From Candidatus Treponema equifaecale (GTDB lineage Bacteria; Spirochaetota; Spirochaetia; Treponematales; Treponemataceae), in the NCBI GenBank assembly GCA_018064905.1, contig JAGHUJ010000023.1, forward strand, positions 29,711 to 93,710: a stretch of DNA of 64,000 bases, given 5' to 3'. Positions 29,029 through 39,707 of this stretch are shown piece after piece. The stretch's first letter is position 1. Each line of letters opens with the position of its first letter. The position numbers were made by a program, and so were the translations under genes. The notes under the pieces were generated by a model. That model was not told the origin of the DNA and searched no databases. It saw only the letters and a list, made by a program, of their open reading frames with translations.

Positions 29029-29850
29029 ATGGCTGTAATAACAATTTCTCGACAATATTTTTCTGGCGGTGATGAGATTGCGCAGATGGTTGCTGAAAAA
29101 CTGGGCTATAAGCTTTATGACCGTAATGCCGTTTACAAAAAAATAATTGAGCTGGGCTGTCCTGAAGAAAAAATCAAGAATTATGATGAGGTTCGTCCTG
29201 GAATTTTTTCTGCACTTTCAAAGTACAATGATGAATATCTTTACTATCTTAAGACTGCGATTCTTACAATTGCCGAGGAAGGAAACTGTGTAATTGAAGG
29301 CCGTGGTGCCTGCTTTATTCTGGAAGGAATTGAAAATCATGTTTCTGTCCGGGTTTTTGAGGATGCTGAGGACAGAATCAGAAAGCTGGCAGAAAAAGAC
29401 GGAATTTCGCTTCAGACTGCTGCAAGAAAAATAATCAGGTCAGACAAAAAACAGTACAACTTCATAAAATATTATTTTGATGCTGATATCCGTCAGGCAA
29501 GGGAGCAGAATCTTTTGCTGAACACCAGTATTTCAGACGTGACTTCCTGTGCACAGGCCATCATCGGTTTTACAAAAGCTGTGGCAACTTCAGAACGGGA
29601 ACACAAAGGTGATGAAGTCCTGGGTGAATTGCTGCTTGGTCAGAAAATCATCAATATGCTTCGATTCGTGTATTTCATCGACATTGACTCAATGAAGGCC
29701 GAAGTTGAAGACAAGAAGATCACGTTGCAGGGAATCGCCAGCACAAAGGGAATCGTGGACAATGCCATCAAAATCCTGAACTGTGAATTCTCAGACTATG
29801 ATGTTGTCTCAAAAATTCGCATAGTTCAAGGCGGAATGGGAGAACGGTAG
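29029..29850 (+). CDS. Cytidylate kinase-like protein with C-terminal BON-like domain
   Basis: AVITISRQYFSGGDEIAQMVAEKLGYKLYDR; VIEGRGACFIL; C-term VEDKKITLQGIASTKGIVDNAIKIL. Confidence 0.8.
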   Translation: MAVITISRQYFSGGDEIAQMVAEKLGYKLYDRNAVYKKIIELGCPEEKIKNYDEVRPGIFSALSKYNDEYLYYLKTAILTIAEEGNCVIEGRGACFILEGIENHVSVRVFEDAEDRIRKLAEKDGISLQTAARKIIRSDKKQYNFIKYYFDADIRQAREQNLLLNTSISDVTSCAQAIIGFTKAVATSEREHKGDEVLGELLLGQKIINMLRFVYFIDIDSMKAEVEDKKITLQGIASTKGIVDNAIKILNCEFSDYDVVSKIRIVQGGMGER

Positions 29851-29955
29851 AAGACTGGAGAGTTGAGGACTGTTTTTGCTTCATAATAGAATATTCTTTT
29901 TTCTTTTTTAAATTTCCATGATAGAATATCAAAACATCTTTTAGGAGTGATATAA

Positions 29956-30411
29956 ATGAAAAAAATTATTTTATTAGTTCTGACAGTTTTTATGACTGCT
30001 GCCCTTTATGCACAGAATGCAAAATCAACAGGTCTTACAGACAAAGATGTGCAGAATTTTGCAAAACATTTCAATTCTATTTCCGCTGATATGGAAAAGG
30101 CTTTTGGAGATGGTGCTGAAAACCAGGGTTACATTTCAAAAAAAGCCGATTATTTGAAAGCTGAAAAAATTCTTGCAAAATATGGCTTTACCGGTACAGA
30201 CGCAGTAGAAAAATATGCAATGCTTGGCCGATGTGTTGGTGTTCTCACTGTAGAAAAAAGTGGTGCCATGGAAATGTACAAGGCTATGGGAATGGCAGGA
30301 ATGGATCCTATGGCCGCACAGAGACCTTATATCAATCAGAAAGACTATGAGGTTGTTGAAAGAAACTGGGCCGCTGTTGCAAAAGCAATTGCTTACGAAG
30401 GTGCTCAGTAA
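29956..30411 (+). CDS. Secreted hypothetical protein
   Basis: Signal MKKIILLVLTVFMTAALYAQ. Confidence 0.65.
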   Translation: MKKIILLVLTVFMTAALYAQNAKSTGLTDKDVQNFAKHFNSISADMEKAFGDGAENQGYISKKADYLKAEKILAKYGFTGTDAVEKYAMLGRCVGVLTVEKSGAMEMYKAMGMAGMDPMAAQRPYINQKDYEVVERNWAAVAKAIAYEGAQ

Positions 30412-30486
30412 GATGCAGAACAGGAAACTGCATTGTTTGATTTTCTCTGAAAGATTTCAAACACGCAGTCTCCACGGATATTCTGT

Positions 30487-30706
30487 CCTGTCCTAACAAG
30501 AATTGCCAGATGGCAATCCTTGCATTTCAGTTAAAAATTTCTGCGGCATCCGTGCCGCAATTTTATTTGTCAAGAAATGTTTTGCATTTCTTGTGGAGCG
30601 TTAGCGACAGAATTCACGGACATCCTGTCCTAACAAGAATTGCCAAATGGCAATCCTTGCATTTCAGTTAAAAATTTCTGCGGCATCCGTGCCGCAATTT
30701 TATTTG
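30487..30706. repeat. 83-bp direct duplication, copies at 30487-30569 and 30624-30706
   Basis: Copies differ at one base; each has hairpins ATTGCCAnATGGCAAT and TGCGGCatccgtGCCGCA. Confidence 0.93.
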
Positions 30707-32199
30707 CAAAATTCTTTCTTCAAGAAATCCAAATCCAATTCTGGGTAGAGAACGAACTTGCTCAAAAGTGCCTGAACTCTCTTTGAAGCAGCTTCTTTTA
30801 CTGCTGGGTCGAGCTCAATCTTGAGCTTAGCTGGTTTTCCGTCTTTTGTAACGCCTGGTTTTGTTCCCTTGAGAACCTGGTCGATGATTGAAGCAACTTC
30901 TTTCATTTCTTCTTCTTTCATTCCCAAAGTTGTGAGGGCTGGAGTACCAAGGCGGAGACCTGAAGTATACCATGCACCGTTCTTGTCATAAGGAAGTGCG
31001 TTTGCGTTAACTGTAACACCAGCCTGGAACATTGCAGCTTCAGCCTGTTTACCTGTAAGGCCGTAAGATGTTACGTCAGCAAGCATAAGGTGGTTGTCTG
31101 TACCGTCTGTCTGGAGACGAACGCCAAGAGCCTGAAGTTCTTTAGCCAGAGCCTTAGAGTTTGCAACAACCTGTGCTGCGTAATCCTGATATTCCTTTGT
31201 GTTTGCTTCTTTGAAAGCCAAAGCTTTTGCAGCCATTACGTGTGGAAGTGGACCACCCAAAACCATTGGACAACCCTTGTTTACGTAGTCAGCAAATTCT
31301 TTCTTACAGAGAATCATGGCACCGCGTGGACCACGGAGTGTTTTGTGTGTTGTTGTTGTAACGATGTCTGCCCATTTTACTGGATCTTCATCGCCTGTGA
31401 ACACTTTACCAGCAACGAGACCTGCGAAGTGTGACATATCTACCATGAGAACTGCTCCAACTTTGTCTGCGATTTCGCGGAAACGTTTAAAGTTGATTGC
31501 TCTTGGATAAGCTGAATAACCAGTCAAAAGGATGAGAGGTTTAACTTCCATTGCCTGCTTTTCGATTGCATCGTAGTCCAGGAGACCTGTTTTTTCATCA
31601 ACGCCGTATGGATGAGATTCAAACATGCGGGCAGAAACGTTCATTTTGTAACCGTGTGTAAGGTGGCCACCGCAAGAGTAGTCCAGACCCATCAATTTCT
31701 GGTTTCCGAAGCGTTTGCGGAGTTCTGTGAACTGTTCTTCTGTAAGATCGTTGAGTGATTTTACACCAAGTTCTTCCAAAGTTGGTGTTTCAACCTTTGC
31801 AGAAAGAATTGCCCAGTATGCAACCAGATTTGTGTCAGCGCCTGAGTGTGGCTGAACGTATGCATAGTCTGCACCAAAAAGGGCTTCTGCTTCGCGGGCT
31901 GCTGTCATTTCTACAGAGTCAACGTTTACACAGCCACCATAGTAGCGGTGTTCTGGATAGCCTTCAGCATATTTGTCTGTAAGAAGGTTTCCCATTGCTG
32001 CCTGAACTGCCAGTGAACAGTAGTTTTCAGAAGCGATGAGCTTAAGGTGTGAGCGCTGGTTTTCGATTTCGTTTACAACGTCAGCAGCGATTGAAGGATT
32101 TACAGTTGCAACCTGCTGAAGATTAGCAACGTAAGCACACATTGCAGCAGTTGGTTTGTTGCCGCAAGAAGAAAGATAATTCTCTAATGGTGTAGCCAT
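30700..32199 (-). CDS. glyA: Serine hydroxymethyltransferase
   Basis: IASENYCSLAVQAAMG, YAEGYPEHRYYGG, TTTTHKTLRGPRGAMI. Confidence 0.97.
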   Translation of the reverse strand: MATPLENYLSSCGNKPTAAMCAYVANLQQVATVNPSIAADVVNEIENQRSHLKLIASENYCSLAVQAAMGNLLTDKYAEGYPEHRYYGGCVNVDSVEMTAAREAEALFGADYAYVQPHSGADTNLVAYWAILSAKVETPTLEELGVKSLNDLTEEQFTELRKRFGNQKLMGLDYSCGGHLTHGYKMNVSARMFESHPYGVDEKTGLLDYDAIEKQAMEVKPLILLTGYSAYPRAINFKRFREIADKVGAVLMVDMSHFAGLVAGKVFTGDEDPVKWADIVTTTTHKTLRGPRGAMILCKKEFADYVNKGCPMVLGGPLPHVMAAKALAFKEANTKEYQDYAAQVVANSKALAKELQALGVRLQTDGTDNHLMLADVTSYGLTGKQAEAAMFQAGVTVNANALPYDKNGAWYTSGLRLGTPALTTLGMKEEEMKEVASIIDQVLKGTKPGVTKDGKPAKLKIELDPAVKEAASKRVQALLSKFVLYPELDLDFLKKEFCK

Positions 32200-32270
32200 G
32201 ATTTTTCTCCAAAAATTCAAAAAATAATCGCTACAAGTTTAATGAAAAATCAGGCTCTTTTCAATTAAAT

Positions 32271-34163
32271 TTAAATTTCTTCCAGATCTTCAAGCTCTTC
32301 TGCTGAATCAGCTTCTTCAATCTCTTCCATATCATCAACATCTTCAATTTCTTCAACTTCATCCAAATTTTTTGGTTTAGCTGCGATTTTTGGATTAGCG
32401 ACAGAAGTATCTGAACTGTGATGGATTGCAAATTCTTCAAGGCCTTCCTTGTTTACCAGATTCATCAGAATATGTTTCTTTACGGCGTTCATTTCAATCA
32501 CCATCTTTCGGCTGAGTTCAAGCACTTCTGAGAATTCCAATGTTGCTTCTTTTTCTCGGCCTGCATCCACCAGTTTGATCAAAGTGAGGGCCTTCATTCG
32601 AAGCTCTTCGTTAAGTTCTTTAAGCTGAATCATATTCGGCATACGGCCATACTTTTGAGTTCCGTCACCGTAAAGCCATTTGTCAAAGTCCGAAGTGCCC
32701 TGCTCAACATAATTTGTGATCGTTTTGGAATTGCCGTGGAGATATTCAAGGAGAAGGACGGTCCAGTCAAGGTGAGCATACATTGCTTCAATAACAATCC
32801 AAAGCTCGCTTTTGTCCGCTGTCCATACTTGTTCAGAAACATTTGTAAGCTTGAAGAAGTCAATGTCGCGGCGGATTTCCTCAAGGTTCTTACCGTTTGC
32901 AACAGCATTTACATAAATTGGATCCTGACTGCGGCTCATGGCCAGAGCTTCTGTTGTGTTCTGTTTTACGATGTCCGAAATTTCACTGACACATTCTTCG
33001 ATTCCTTCAAGGCTCTGGTTGTTTTTGTCAATGCTGTCTGAAATGCTTTCAACCTGACGGGAAACAACTTTTTCACCTTCAGAAACAGAAGAGAAGTGGG
33101 CGTTGATTTCTTTGTTTCGCTGAACTACAACTCCATAGTCGTCAATTACCTGTTCAAAAGATGTGATGAAGTCCGTAACCTGAGCAGAAATTTCTCCAAA
33201 GGCAATTCCGGCTTTTTTACTTGATTCAGAGGCATTGCTGATGAAATTTGTCATCTGTTTAAGTGAAGAAGTGATTTCCTTTACATGGCCTGCAGTCTGT
33301 TCACTAAGCTTTCTGATTTCGTCCGCAACTACAGCAAATCCCCGGCCTGCATCTCCTGCGTGTGCTGCTTCAATTGATGCGTTCATGGCAAGAAGGTTTG
33401 TTTCACTGGCAACAGAGGCAATCAGGGAAATTGTCTGGTTCAGAAGAACGATGCCCTTGCTGATTTTTTCTACGTCTGCAACAGTTGTCTTTACAAGGGC
33501 CGCACCGTTTTCAGTTACGCTCTGAAGCTGTGACGAGGACTGTTTCTTGCTGTTCAATTCAACGATTTTTTCATTCAGAGCCTGACCGACTTTTTCAATG
33601 ATTATTCCGGTTTGCTGAATTTCTTCTGCCTGCTGCTGAACCCGCTGACGATATTCCGTAATGTTTTTTCCGATTTCCTGATTTTCTGAGATTGCTGAAT
33701 TTTCAAGGCGTTCAAGATTCTTTACTTTTTCGTGGATGTAGTCGGCACCAAGCGAGATTCGTGATGAATTTGTAACTGCATCCTGAACCTTTGCCAGAAA
33801 TTCGTTGGAATTGTCCTGAGTGTGGATTACGTTAAGTTTGAGCTGATGAAGAAGCTTGTCCAGACGGCCACCGATAAATTCCTGCAGCTTTTCACTGAGC
33901 TTCTGAAGTTCCCTCGCTGGTGTGTGAACCTTGTTTCTGCGTGAAAAGTCACCCTGATAAACTGAATCTATATAATTTGAAAGATGACGAATCTGAAGGT
34001 GAACGAAAATATAATAGGAGAAAAATATCACCAATGCTATGATTGCCGTTCCAATGGCAAAGGCAGAATCAGTTTGTGTGAATTTTTTTAGAAGAATTTC
34101 AGCTGCAACGCAGGCAATGATTGCTACAAGCATTAAAAATGGAAACTTAGTCTTATTATTCAT
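32271..34163 (-). CDS. Methyl-accepting chemotaxis protein with C-terminal CZB-like domain and acidic tail
   Basis: [39 protein letters not shown] hairpin; C-terminal [15 protein letters not shown]...[14 protein letters not shown]. Confidence 0.9.
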   Translation of the reverse strand: MNNKTKFPFLMLVAIIACVAAEILLKKFTQTDSAFAIGTAIIALVIFFSYYIFVHLQIRHLSNYIDSVYQGDFSRRNKVHTPARELQKLSEKLQEFIGGRLDKLLHQLKLNVIHTQDNSNEFLAKVQDAVTNSSRISLGADYIHEKVKNLERLENSAISENQEIGKNITEYRQRVQQQAEEIQQTGIIIEKVGQALNEKIVELNSKKQSSSQLQSVTENGAALVKTTVADVEKISKGIVLLNQTISLIASVASETNLLAMNASIEAAHAGDAGRGFAVVADEIRKLSEQTAGHVKEITSSLKQMTNFISNASESSKKAGIAFGEISAQVTDFITSFEQVIDDYGVVVQRNKEINAHFSSVSEGEKVVSRQVESISDSIDKNNQSLEGIEECVSEISDIVKQNTTEALAMSRSQDPIYVNAVANGKNLEEIRRDIDFFKLTNVSEQVWTADKSELWIVIEAMYAHLDWTVLLLEYLHGNSKTITNYVEQGTSDFDKWLYGDGTQKYGRMPNMIQLKELNEELRMKALTLIKLVDAGREKEATLEFSEVLELSRKMVIEMNAVKKHILMNLVNKEGLEEFAIHHSSDTSVANPKIAAKPKNLDEVEEIEDVDDMEEIEEADSAEELEDLEEI

Positions 34164-34229
34164 ATCCTTTTTATTCTATAATCAAAACATTAGATTTTCA
34201 ATTTTTTTCTAATACGGTAGAATAAAAGA

Positions 34230-35192
34230 ATGATTAAAGCTCCTATTTCAGATAAAGATTTGCTCAAGCACCTGGATTCAATTCACAAGGATGAGATGAC
34301 TATTTTTGTTATGGCCGACGGTCAGTTCCGCGGTGCATTTTTTAACGGCACAAGACTTGTGAACCAGATGCGTGTTCAGCACAATCTGGGAATTTTGGAA
34401 ACAATGGTTTTGGGGCAGGCAATGCTCTGTGGCGCGCTTCTGGTTCCTACAATGAAAGGCAGAGAGCATCTTACCTTCAGATATGACACAAATGGTCCTG
34501 CTGCGGGATTTTCTGTTGAAGCTGATTCCACCGGTTATGTCCGCGGCTATCTTATGCAGAACCACATTCCAATCGATAAGCCTTTGGAAAACTGGGATTT
34601 GTCTCCGTTTCTTGGGGATGGAACTGTAACCATTTCCAGAATCGGTGAAGGAATGAAGCAGGCTCAGGTGGGTACTGTTGAAATCATGTACAAGAATATT
34701 GCAAAGGATCTGGCCTGGTATTTTGATCAGAGCGAGCAGACTCACACAGCCTTCAACACCAGCATTCAGTTTGATGAAAAGGGACGTGTAATCGGTGCCG
34801 GTGGAATGTTCATTCAGCACATGCCTGGAAACGGCGGCTATGCTAAGAAAGAAAATATTTCTGAGGAAGAAAGGCTCCATCAGGAAAGCGTGCTGATTCA
34901 GAAAGTTGAGAACGCCTTTACTGCAATGCCAAGCATCGGTAAATGGTTTGCTGACGGCGGTGACATGGAGGACGTGATCTACGGTCTTTTCCGTGAGTTC
35001 AACCCGTCGGCAGTTTTGAACCGTGACATTGTCTTTGACTGTCCTTGCAACATGGACTACTACGTTCAGCACATCAAGCATCTGCCAAAAGCCGAAGTGG
35101 AAGACATAATTGCCCACGACCCTGAACCAATTGAAGTAGTCTGCCATAATTGTGGAAGCAGTTATAAGATTATGAAAGATATGCTAAAATAA
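34230..35192 (+). CDS. hslO: Hsp33 redox-regulated chaperone
   Basis: C-terminal DCPCNMDYYVQ...VVCHNCGSSYKI CxC/CxxC motifs. Confidence 0.95.
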   Translation: MIKAPISDKDLLKHLDSIHKDEMTIFVMADGQFRGAFFNGTRLVNQMRVQHNLGILETMVLGQAMLCGALLVPTMKGREHLTFRYDTNGPAAGFSVEADSTGYVRGYLMQNHIPIDKPLENWDLSPFLGDGTVTISRIGEGMKQAQVGTVEIMYKNIAKDLAWYFDQSEQTHTAFNTSIQFDEKGRVIGAGGMFIQHMPGNGGYAKKENISEEERLHQESVLIQKVENAFTAMPSIGKWFADGGDMEDVIYGLFREFNPSAVLNRDIVFDCPCNMDYYVQHIKHLPKAEVEDIIAHDPEPIEVVCHNCGSSYKIMKDMLK

Positions 35193-35208
35193 AAATGAGG
35201 TATTAAAA

Positions 35209-35592
35209 ATGAAACTTTATGTAGGAAATTTGAGCTATAACACAACAGAAGAAACACTTAAGGAAGCTTTTTCAAACTACGCGGAGGTTGCTTCAGTTTC
35301 TTTGATTAAGGATAAATTCACGGAGCAGTCAAAGGGCTTTGGATTTGTAGAAATTGAAGACGAAATCAGAGCTGAGCGTGCCATTGGCGGAATGAACGGA
35401 AAGGAAATTGACGGCCGCAGAATCCGTGTAAGCGTTGCCACAGAAAAAACAGGAAAAAGTTCAGGCGGTGCAAGAAAATTCTTTAAGCGTGACGGAGATT
35501 CTTCTGAACGCCCTGCAAGACGAGAAGGCGGTTTTAAAAGAGAGGGCGGATTCAAACGTGAACGCCGTGAAAGAAAATCAGAAGAGTACTAA
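35209..35592 (+). CDS. RRM RNA-binding protein
   Basis: KLYVGNLSYNTTEETLKEAF...SKGFGFVEIE; RGG/KR-like tail. Confidence 0.95.
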   Translation: MKLYVGNLSYNTTEETLKEAFSNYAEVASVSLIKDKFTEQSKGFGFVEIEDEIRAERAIGGMNGKEIDGRRIRVSVATEKTGKSSGGARKFFKRDGDSSERPARREGGFKREGGFKRERRERKSEEY

Positions 35593-35715
35593 TTCAGTTC
35601 ATCTTTAAGAATTGCGGTTTTTCTTTATTTTGTTTTGAATTTATCTTAAAATTCAACATAATGGACTTTTCTGCCGATATAATATGTAGAAAACTATCTC
35701 TTTCTTTTAAAAGGA

Positions 35716-37134
35716 GTGTATATGTATAAGGCCAGACGACGAGCTGCGTTGATTACTATCAATGTTATTGCCGCCATTTCATTCATCTTTATTGCGACCT
35801 ACCTTGCGCCACAGATCAGGCTTACGGACTACGTGGAATATTCCAACCTGTTCCCAATTGTAGTTACGTCAACTGTATTTGCCCTCCTTTTGTTTACAAG
35901 TATTACAATTTATTTGACTTACAAGGAGCGTATCGAAAAGCACGTAATGTCAAATGGTGCTACGGCTTATATCTCAAAATTTATTGAAAGGCTTCGTTTC
36001 TGCTATTCTCTGGATGATTTTAAGCTGGCTGTTGCTGAAATTCTGGAAGAGCAGGCTGACTGTGCCGTTCTTTATGTTGACCGTGATTCAAACTATGTTC
36101 TTTATAACAGTACTAGTAAGATGACGACTGATCCAAAAATTCTGGACAAGCTTGCTCAGAACTTTACTGCCAGCTGGCATGAACCTATAAACTTCTTTGG
36201 TGACAACCTTGGACTGGTTGAAGACCGTAAAAAGGCTCGTGGATTCTTCTTTGCCAGTGATGAGGAACATTTCTACATCTTCAACCGCTATACATATCTT
36301 TTTGACAGCGAAATTTATACAAAGCTCTATGAAGAGTTCTGTCGTTTCCAGAACCGTTCCCGCATCATTTCTTCTCTTTCTGAAATTTCTTCTCTTTCAA
36401 ATGAATGGGAACAGCTTGCTGATGCGCAGAAATCCTTCCTTCCACCAAAAATGCCTGAAATCAAGGGACTTCAGCTGGGTGCTTACTTCCGTCCTTTGAT
36501 CAACGTTTCCGGTGACTACTACACTGTTCTTCCAATCGACGAGCACAAGACTCTTCTCATGCTTGGTGACGTATCTGGTAAGGGGCTTGCTGCGGCTCTT
36601 GTAATGGGTCTGGTAATGAACACTGTTAAGATTAAGGAAAACAAGGAAGACTTGCCTGGAATGATCGTTGCTATTGACTCGGCTATCAAGAGCATGCATC
36701 TTCAGGATAAATATACTGTACTTTTCATTGGTATCGTTGATACTGAAAAAATGAAGATCACTTATGTAAATGCTTCCATGTCTGATCCTATCGTTGTAAC
36801 TCGTTCTCCTGAAGGTTACAGAATCAAGTCGCTTTCATCAAACTGTTCCATCGTTGGAATCATTCCTATTGATCTGGAGGATATCAAGGTTTCTGAGCAG
36901 AGACTTTTCTCTGGTGACCTGATTATGATGGCTTCAGACGGTATTTCTGAAGTAATGAATGAAGATAAAATTGAGTTGGGTGACACTCAGCTCTTTACAG
37001 ATACAATCAAGGCCAGCGCATCAAAGACTCCAGAGGAATTCATCAAAGATATGGTTGATCTCGTTATGTCTTACAATGCGGATACAAGGCTTCACGATGA
37101 CCTTACAATGCTCGTAGCAAAAATCCAGAGGTAA
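35716..37134 (+). CDS. Membrane PP2C/SpoIIE-family phosphatase
   Basis: SGDYYTVLPI...LMLGDVSGKGLAAALVMGLV...HDDLTMLVAKIQ. Confidence 0.9.
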   Translation: MYMYKARRRAALITINVIAAISFIFIATYLAPQIRLTDYVEYSNLFPIVVTSTVFALLLFTSITIYLTYKERIEKHVMSNGATAYISKFIERLRFCYSLDDFKLAVAEILEEQADCAVLYVDRDSNYVLYNSTSKMTTDPKILDKLAQNFTASWHEPINFFGDNLGLVEDRKKARGFFFASDEEHFYIFNRYTYLFDSEIYTKLYEEFCRFQNRSRIISSLSEISSLSNEWEQLADAQKSFLPPKMPEIKGLQLGAYFRPLINVSGDYYTVLPIDEHKTLLMLGDVSGKGLAAALVMGLVMNTVKIKENKEDLPGMIVAIDSAIKSMHLQDKYTVLFIGIVDTEKMKITYVNASMSDPIVVTRSPEGYRIKSLSSNCSIVGIIPIDLEDIKVSEQRLFSGDLIMMASDGISEVMNEDKIELGDTQLFTDTIKASASKTPEEFIKDMVDLVMSYNADTRLHDDLTMLVAKIQR

Positions 37135-37137
37135 CAG

Positions 37138-39297
37138 ATGATATACGCGGTTTTGAACATTGCTTTTACGCTTTTTCTTTCGTGGCTTGCCCTTTACACT
37201 GACTCAAAGACCGGTGGTGAAGGTTCCAGCCCTGTAATTTCACTTAACGTTCTTCTTGCTGCTGCCTGTGGTGTGCTTTCTGTTACAATTGCAACTTCTG
37301 GAACTGCACCAAGCAGCTTCACTTCTGTTATGGGTGAATTGGTTTATGCTCTCTTTGGCATCTACATAATCAATTTCAGTATTTACTGCATTATGTATCC
37401 GCTGGTTGAACGAAATCTTTTCATCAGACTTGCTGGTATCGGTGGTTCTGTCTGGTGTGTTTGGGCTGTATTCTTCCACTTTACTGGTGTTACAGTTACA
37501 AACTTCATCGGTCTTAACGTAGAATCTATGTCGATTTTCTACGGCAACCTTTCACGATTGCTTCCATATAACTGGTTCGACCTTTACCGTGCAATTATCT
37601 TTGTTGTTGTACCGGCTTTTGCCATTCTTATAATGCTCCTGCGTTCTGAAACCCGTGAAGGACGATTGGATCACCAGAAGACAATTCTTAATGCCATTGC
37701 CTGCTTCCTGGGTTGGGCTGGTCTGTTCGTAATCTCAAAGGCAAACAACCGTGTTGCAATGTTCTCAACCTTGTTCATGGCTCCTTTTGTACTTGCTCAG
37801 TGGGTTGTTGTTCGTGCGATTGTAATCAACTTCCTTTATGACATAAATTCTATCGGTGCATTCTTTGTAAGGGGATTTGCCTGTTATATCATTCCTGCAA
37901 TTATTGCCGGAATTGCATTTGCAGGACTCTGGCCAATTCATATGATGCATCCTGTTCGCTTCTATGTTTATCTTCTGGCTGTTATTTCTGCTCTGGTTGC
38001 CGCAACATACCAGTTCATCAAATTCTTTGACAGACGAGTTGGTTTCCGTACCCAGCAGTATGCGGCCCGGTTCGAGGAAGATCTTTCAAACTTCGACTTT
38101 TCTGATGACCCTGAAAACATTGTCCGAAACATGCAGGAAATCTTCAAGCGCAACATCGGTATGTCATTCATGCGTATTCTTATTGAAAGCGGAAACGAAG
38201 ATCTGGATTCTGTATATGATCTGCCTGAAGAAAAACACCTTAAGGTTTCAATCAAGGGCCGCTTGTTCGACTCGATTTTGAACCAGAATAAGCGTATTGT
38301 CTTGAAGAGCCAGGTTGAATCCAGCTTGCTTTATTCAAATATCCGTAAGGACTTGCTGGAGCTTTTTGCCAGCACAGGTTCAGATGCCATCATCATCTTG
38401 AATGAAGGTCGTCATATTCTTGGTTTGATTGTACTTGGTCAGAAATCCGGTGGAAACATCTACACTGATTACGATAATGAAGTATTTACAAAGCTTTATT
38501 CATACTTCTTCGTGCTTGGTTACTATATGAAGAACATTGGTAACCAGGATATCGTTGGTACTGTAAACCGTGAAATCCGTATGTCTGAGCAGATCATCGG
38601 ATCTATTCAGGGAAACATGGATCCAATCAAAAACAAGCGCTACGATTACGGTACTATGATGATTCACGCCCACAACATTGGTGGTGAGTTCATTGACTTG
38701 ATTAAGCTCAGTGAAGACCGCCACATCTTTGTAATGGGTGACCTTTCTGGTAAGGGTATTGCGGCTTCTATGTCCATGGTTATCGTTAAGTCTGTAATCC
38801 GAACCTTCTTGCAGGAAACAAAGGACTTTAAGCTTCTTGTTGAAAAGGTTAATCAGTTCATCCGTTACAATCTTCCAAAGGGAACTTTCTTTGAAGGTGT
38901 GTTCGGATTGATTGATTTTAATGAAAATACAATTTACTACATCAACTGTGCCGTTCCAGCTTTGTTCCTCTACAACCGTGCTTACAACAACGTAATGGAA
39001 ATTCAGGGAGAAGGGCATGTTTTGGGCTTCGTAAAGGATATTGGACCTTATCTAAAAGTAAAGAAGGTTAAGCTCAATCCTGGTGACGTTGTTTTTGCTG
39101 TAACAGACGGTATTTTGGATTCCAAGTCCCTTCGTGGTGAACCTTTTGGCAAGGACCGTGTTCAGAAGGCTATTGCTGAAAATACATCTGTTTCTGCTGA
39201 AAATATGGCTCGTGCCGCTTACGATTCGTTGATCAACTTCCTTTCAAAAGAACTTGATGATGACGTAAGTATTTTCTCTCTGAAACTTTTGAAATAG
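37138..39297 (+). CDS. Polytopic membrane PP2C/SpoIIE-family phosphatase
   Basis: Multi-TM N-terminus, GAF-like middle, VMGDLSGKGIAASMSMVIVKSV...LDDDVSIFSLKLL. Confidence 0.9.
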   Translation: MIYAVLNIAFTLFLSWLALYTDSKTGGEGSSPVISLNVLLAAACGVLSVTIATSGTAPSSFTSVMGELVYALFGIYIINFSIYCIMYPLVERNLFIRLAGIGGSVWCVWAVFFHFTGVTVTNFIGLNVESMSIFYGNLSRLLPYNWFDLYRAIIFVVVPAFAILIMLLRSETREGRLDHQKTILNAIACFLGWAGLFVISKANNRVAMFSTLFMAPFVLAQWVVVRAIVINFLYDINSIGAFFVRGFACYIIPAIIAGIAFAGLWPIHMMHPVRFYVYLLAVISALVAATYQFIKFFDRRVGFRTQQYAARFEEDLSNFDFSDDPENIVRNMQEIFKRNIGMSFMRILIESGNEDLDSVYDLPEEKHLKVSIKGRLFDSILNQNKRIVLKSQVESSLLYSNIRKDLLELFASTGSDAIIILNEGRHILGLIVLGQKSGGNIYTDYDNEVFTKLYSYFFVLGYYMKNIGNQDIVGTVNREIRMSEQIIGSIQGNMDPIKNKRYDYGTMMIHAHNIGGEFIDLIKLSEDRHIFVMGDLSGKGIAASMSMVIVKSVIRTFLQETKDFKLLVEKVNQFIRYNLPKGTFFEGVFGLIDFNENTIYYINCAVPALFLYNRAYNNVMEIQGEGHVLGFVKDIGPYLKVKKVKLNPGDVVFAVTDGILDSKSLRGEPFGKDRVQKAIAENTSVSAENMARAAYDSLINFLSKELDDDVSIFSLKLLK

Positions 39298-39309
39298 GAG
39301 ACTAGAAAA

Positions 39310-39636
39310 ATGGATGCTCTTTCGATTACTGAAAAAAACGGTGCCAACTATATTCTTTATGAATTGGCTGGGGCAATTACCACATATACTTCTGCAGAAT
39401 TGCAGGAAAAAGCTTTTGAACAGATAAAGCGCACAAATCTTGTATTCGACCTTTCTGATGTGGAGGAAATTGATTCTGTTGGTGTTGGGCTTGTAATGGC
39501 TACTTTTAATGATGCAGAAGATGCAGGCCGCAAGCTTTATCTGATGAATCCTTCACCTGCTGTCCGACAGGCCATTGAAGATACTGGATTCTACAACATT
39601 TTCCATTTCATTCACTCTGTAACTGAGATGATTTAA
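39310..39636 (+). CDS. STAS-domain anti-anti-sigma-like protein
   Basis: NLVFDLSDVEEIDSVGVGLVMATFNDAEDAGRKLYLMNPSPAVRQAIEDTG. Confidence 0.92.
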   Translation: MDALSITEKNGANYILYELAGAITTYTSAELQEKAFEQIKRTNLVFDLSDVEEIDSVGVGLVMATFNDAEDAGRKLYLMNPSPAVRQAIEDTGFYNIFHFIHSVTEMI

Positions 39637-39657
39637 GTTTGTTGTATTTATAAGCAG

Positions 39658-39697
39658 GCGGTAGTTGAGAAAATCTGAACTGCCGCTTATTTTTTTT
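39658..39697 (+). terminator. Rho-independent terminator of the SpoIIE/STAS operon
   Basis: GCGGTAGTT-gagaaaatctg-AACTGCCGC then T-run. Confidence 0.8.
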
Positions 39698-39707
39698 GAG
39701 GTAAACT

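Noticed and set aside
34278-35147. 289-aa ORF antisense to hslO
   Set aside because: Shadow ORF; the + strand is clearly Hsp33 with its Cys motifs and the antisense product has no recognisable features.
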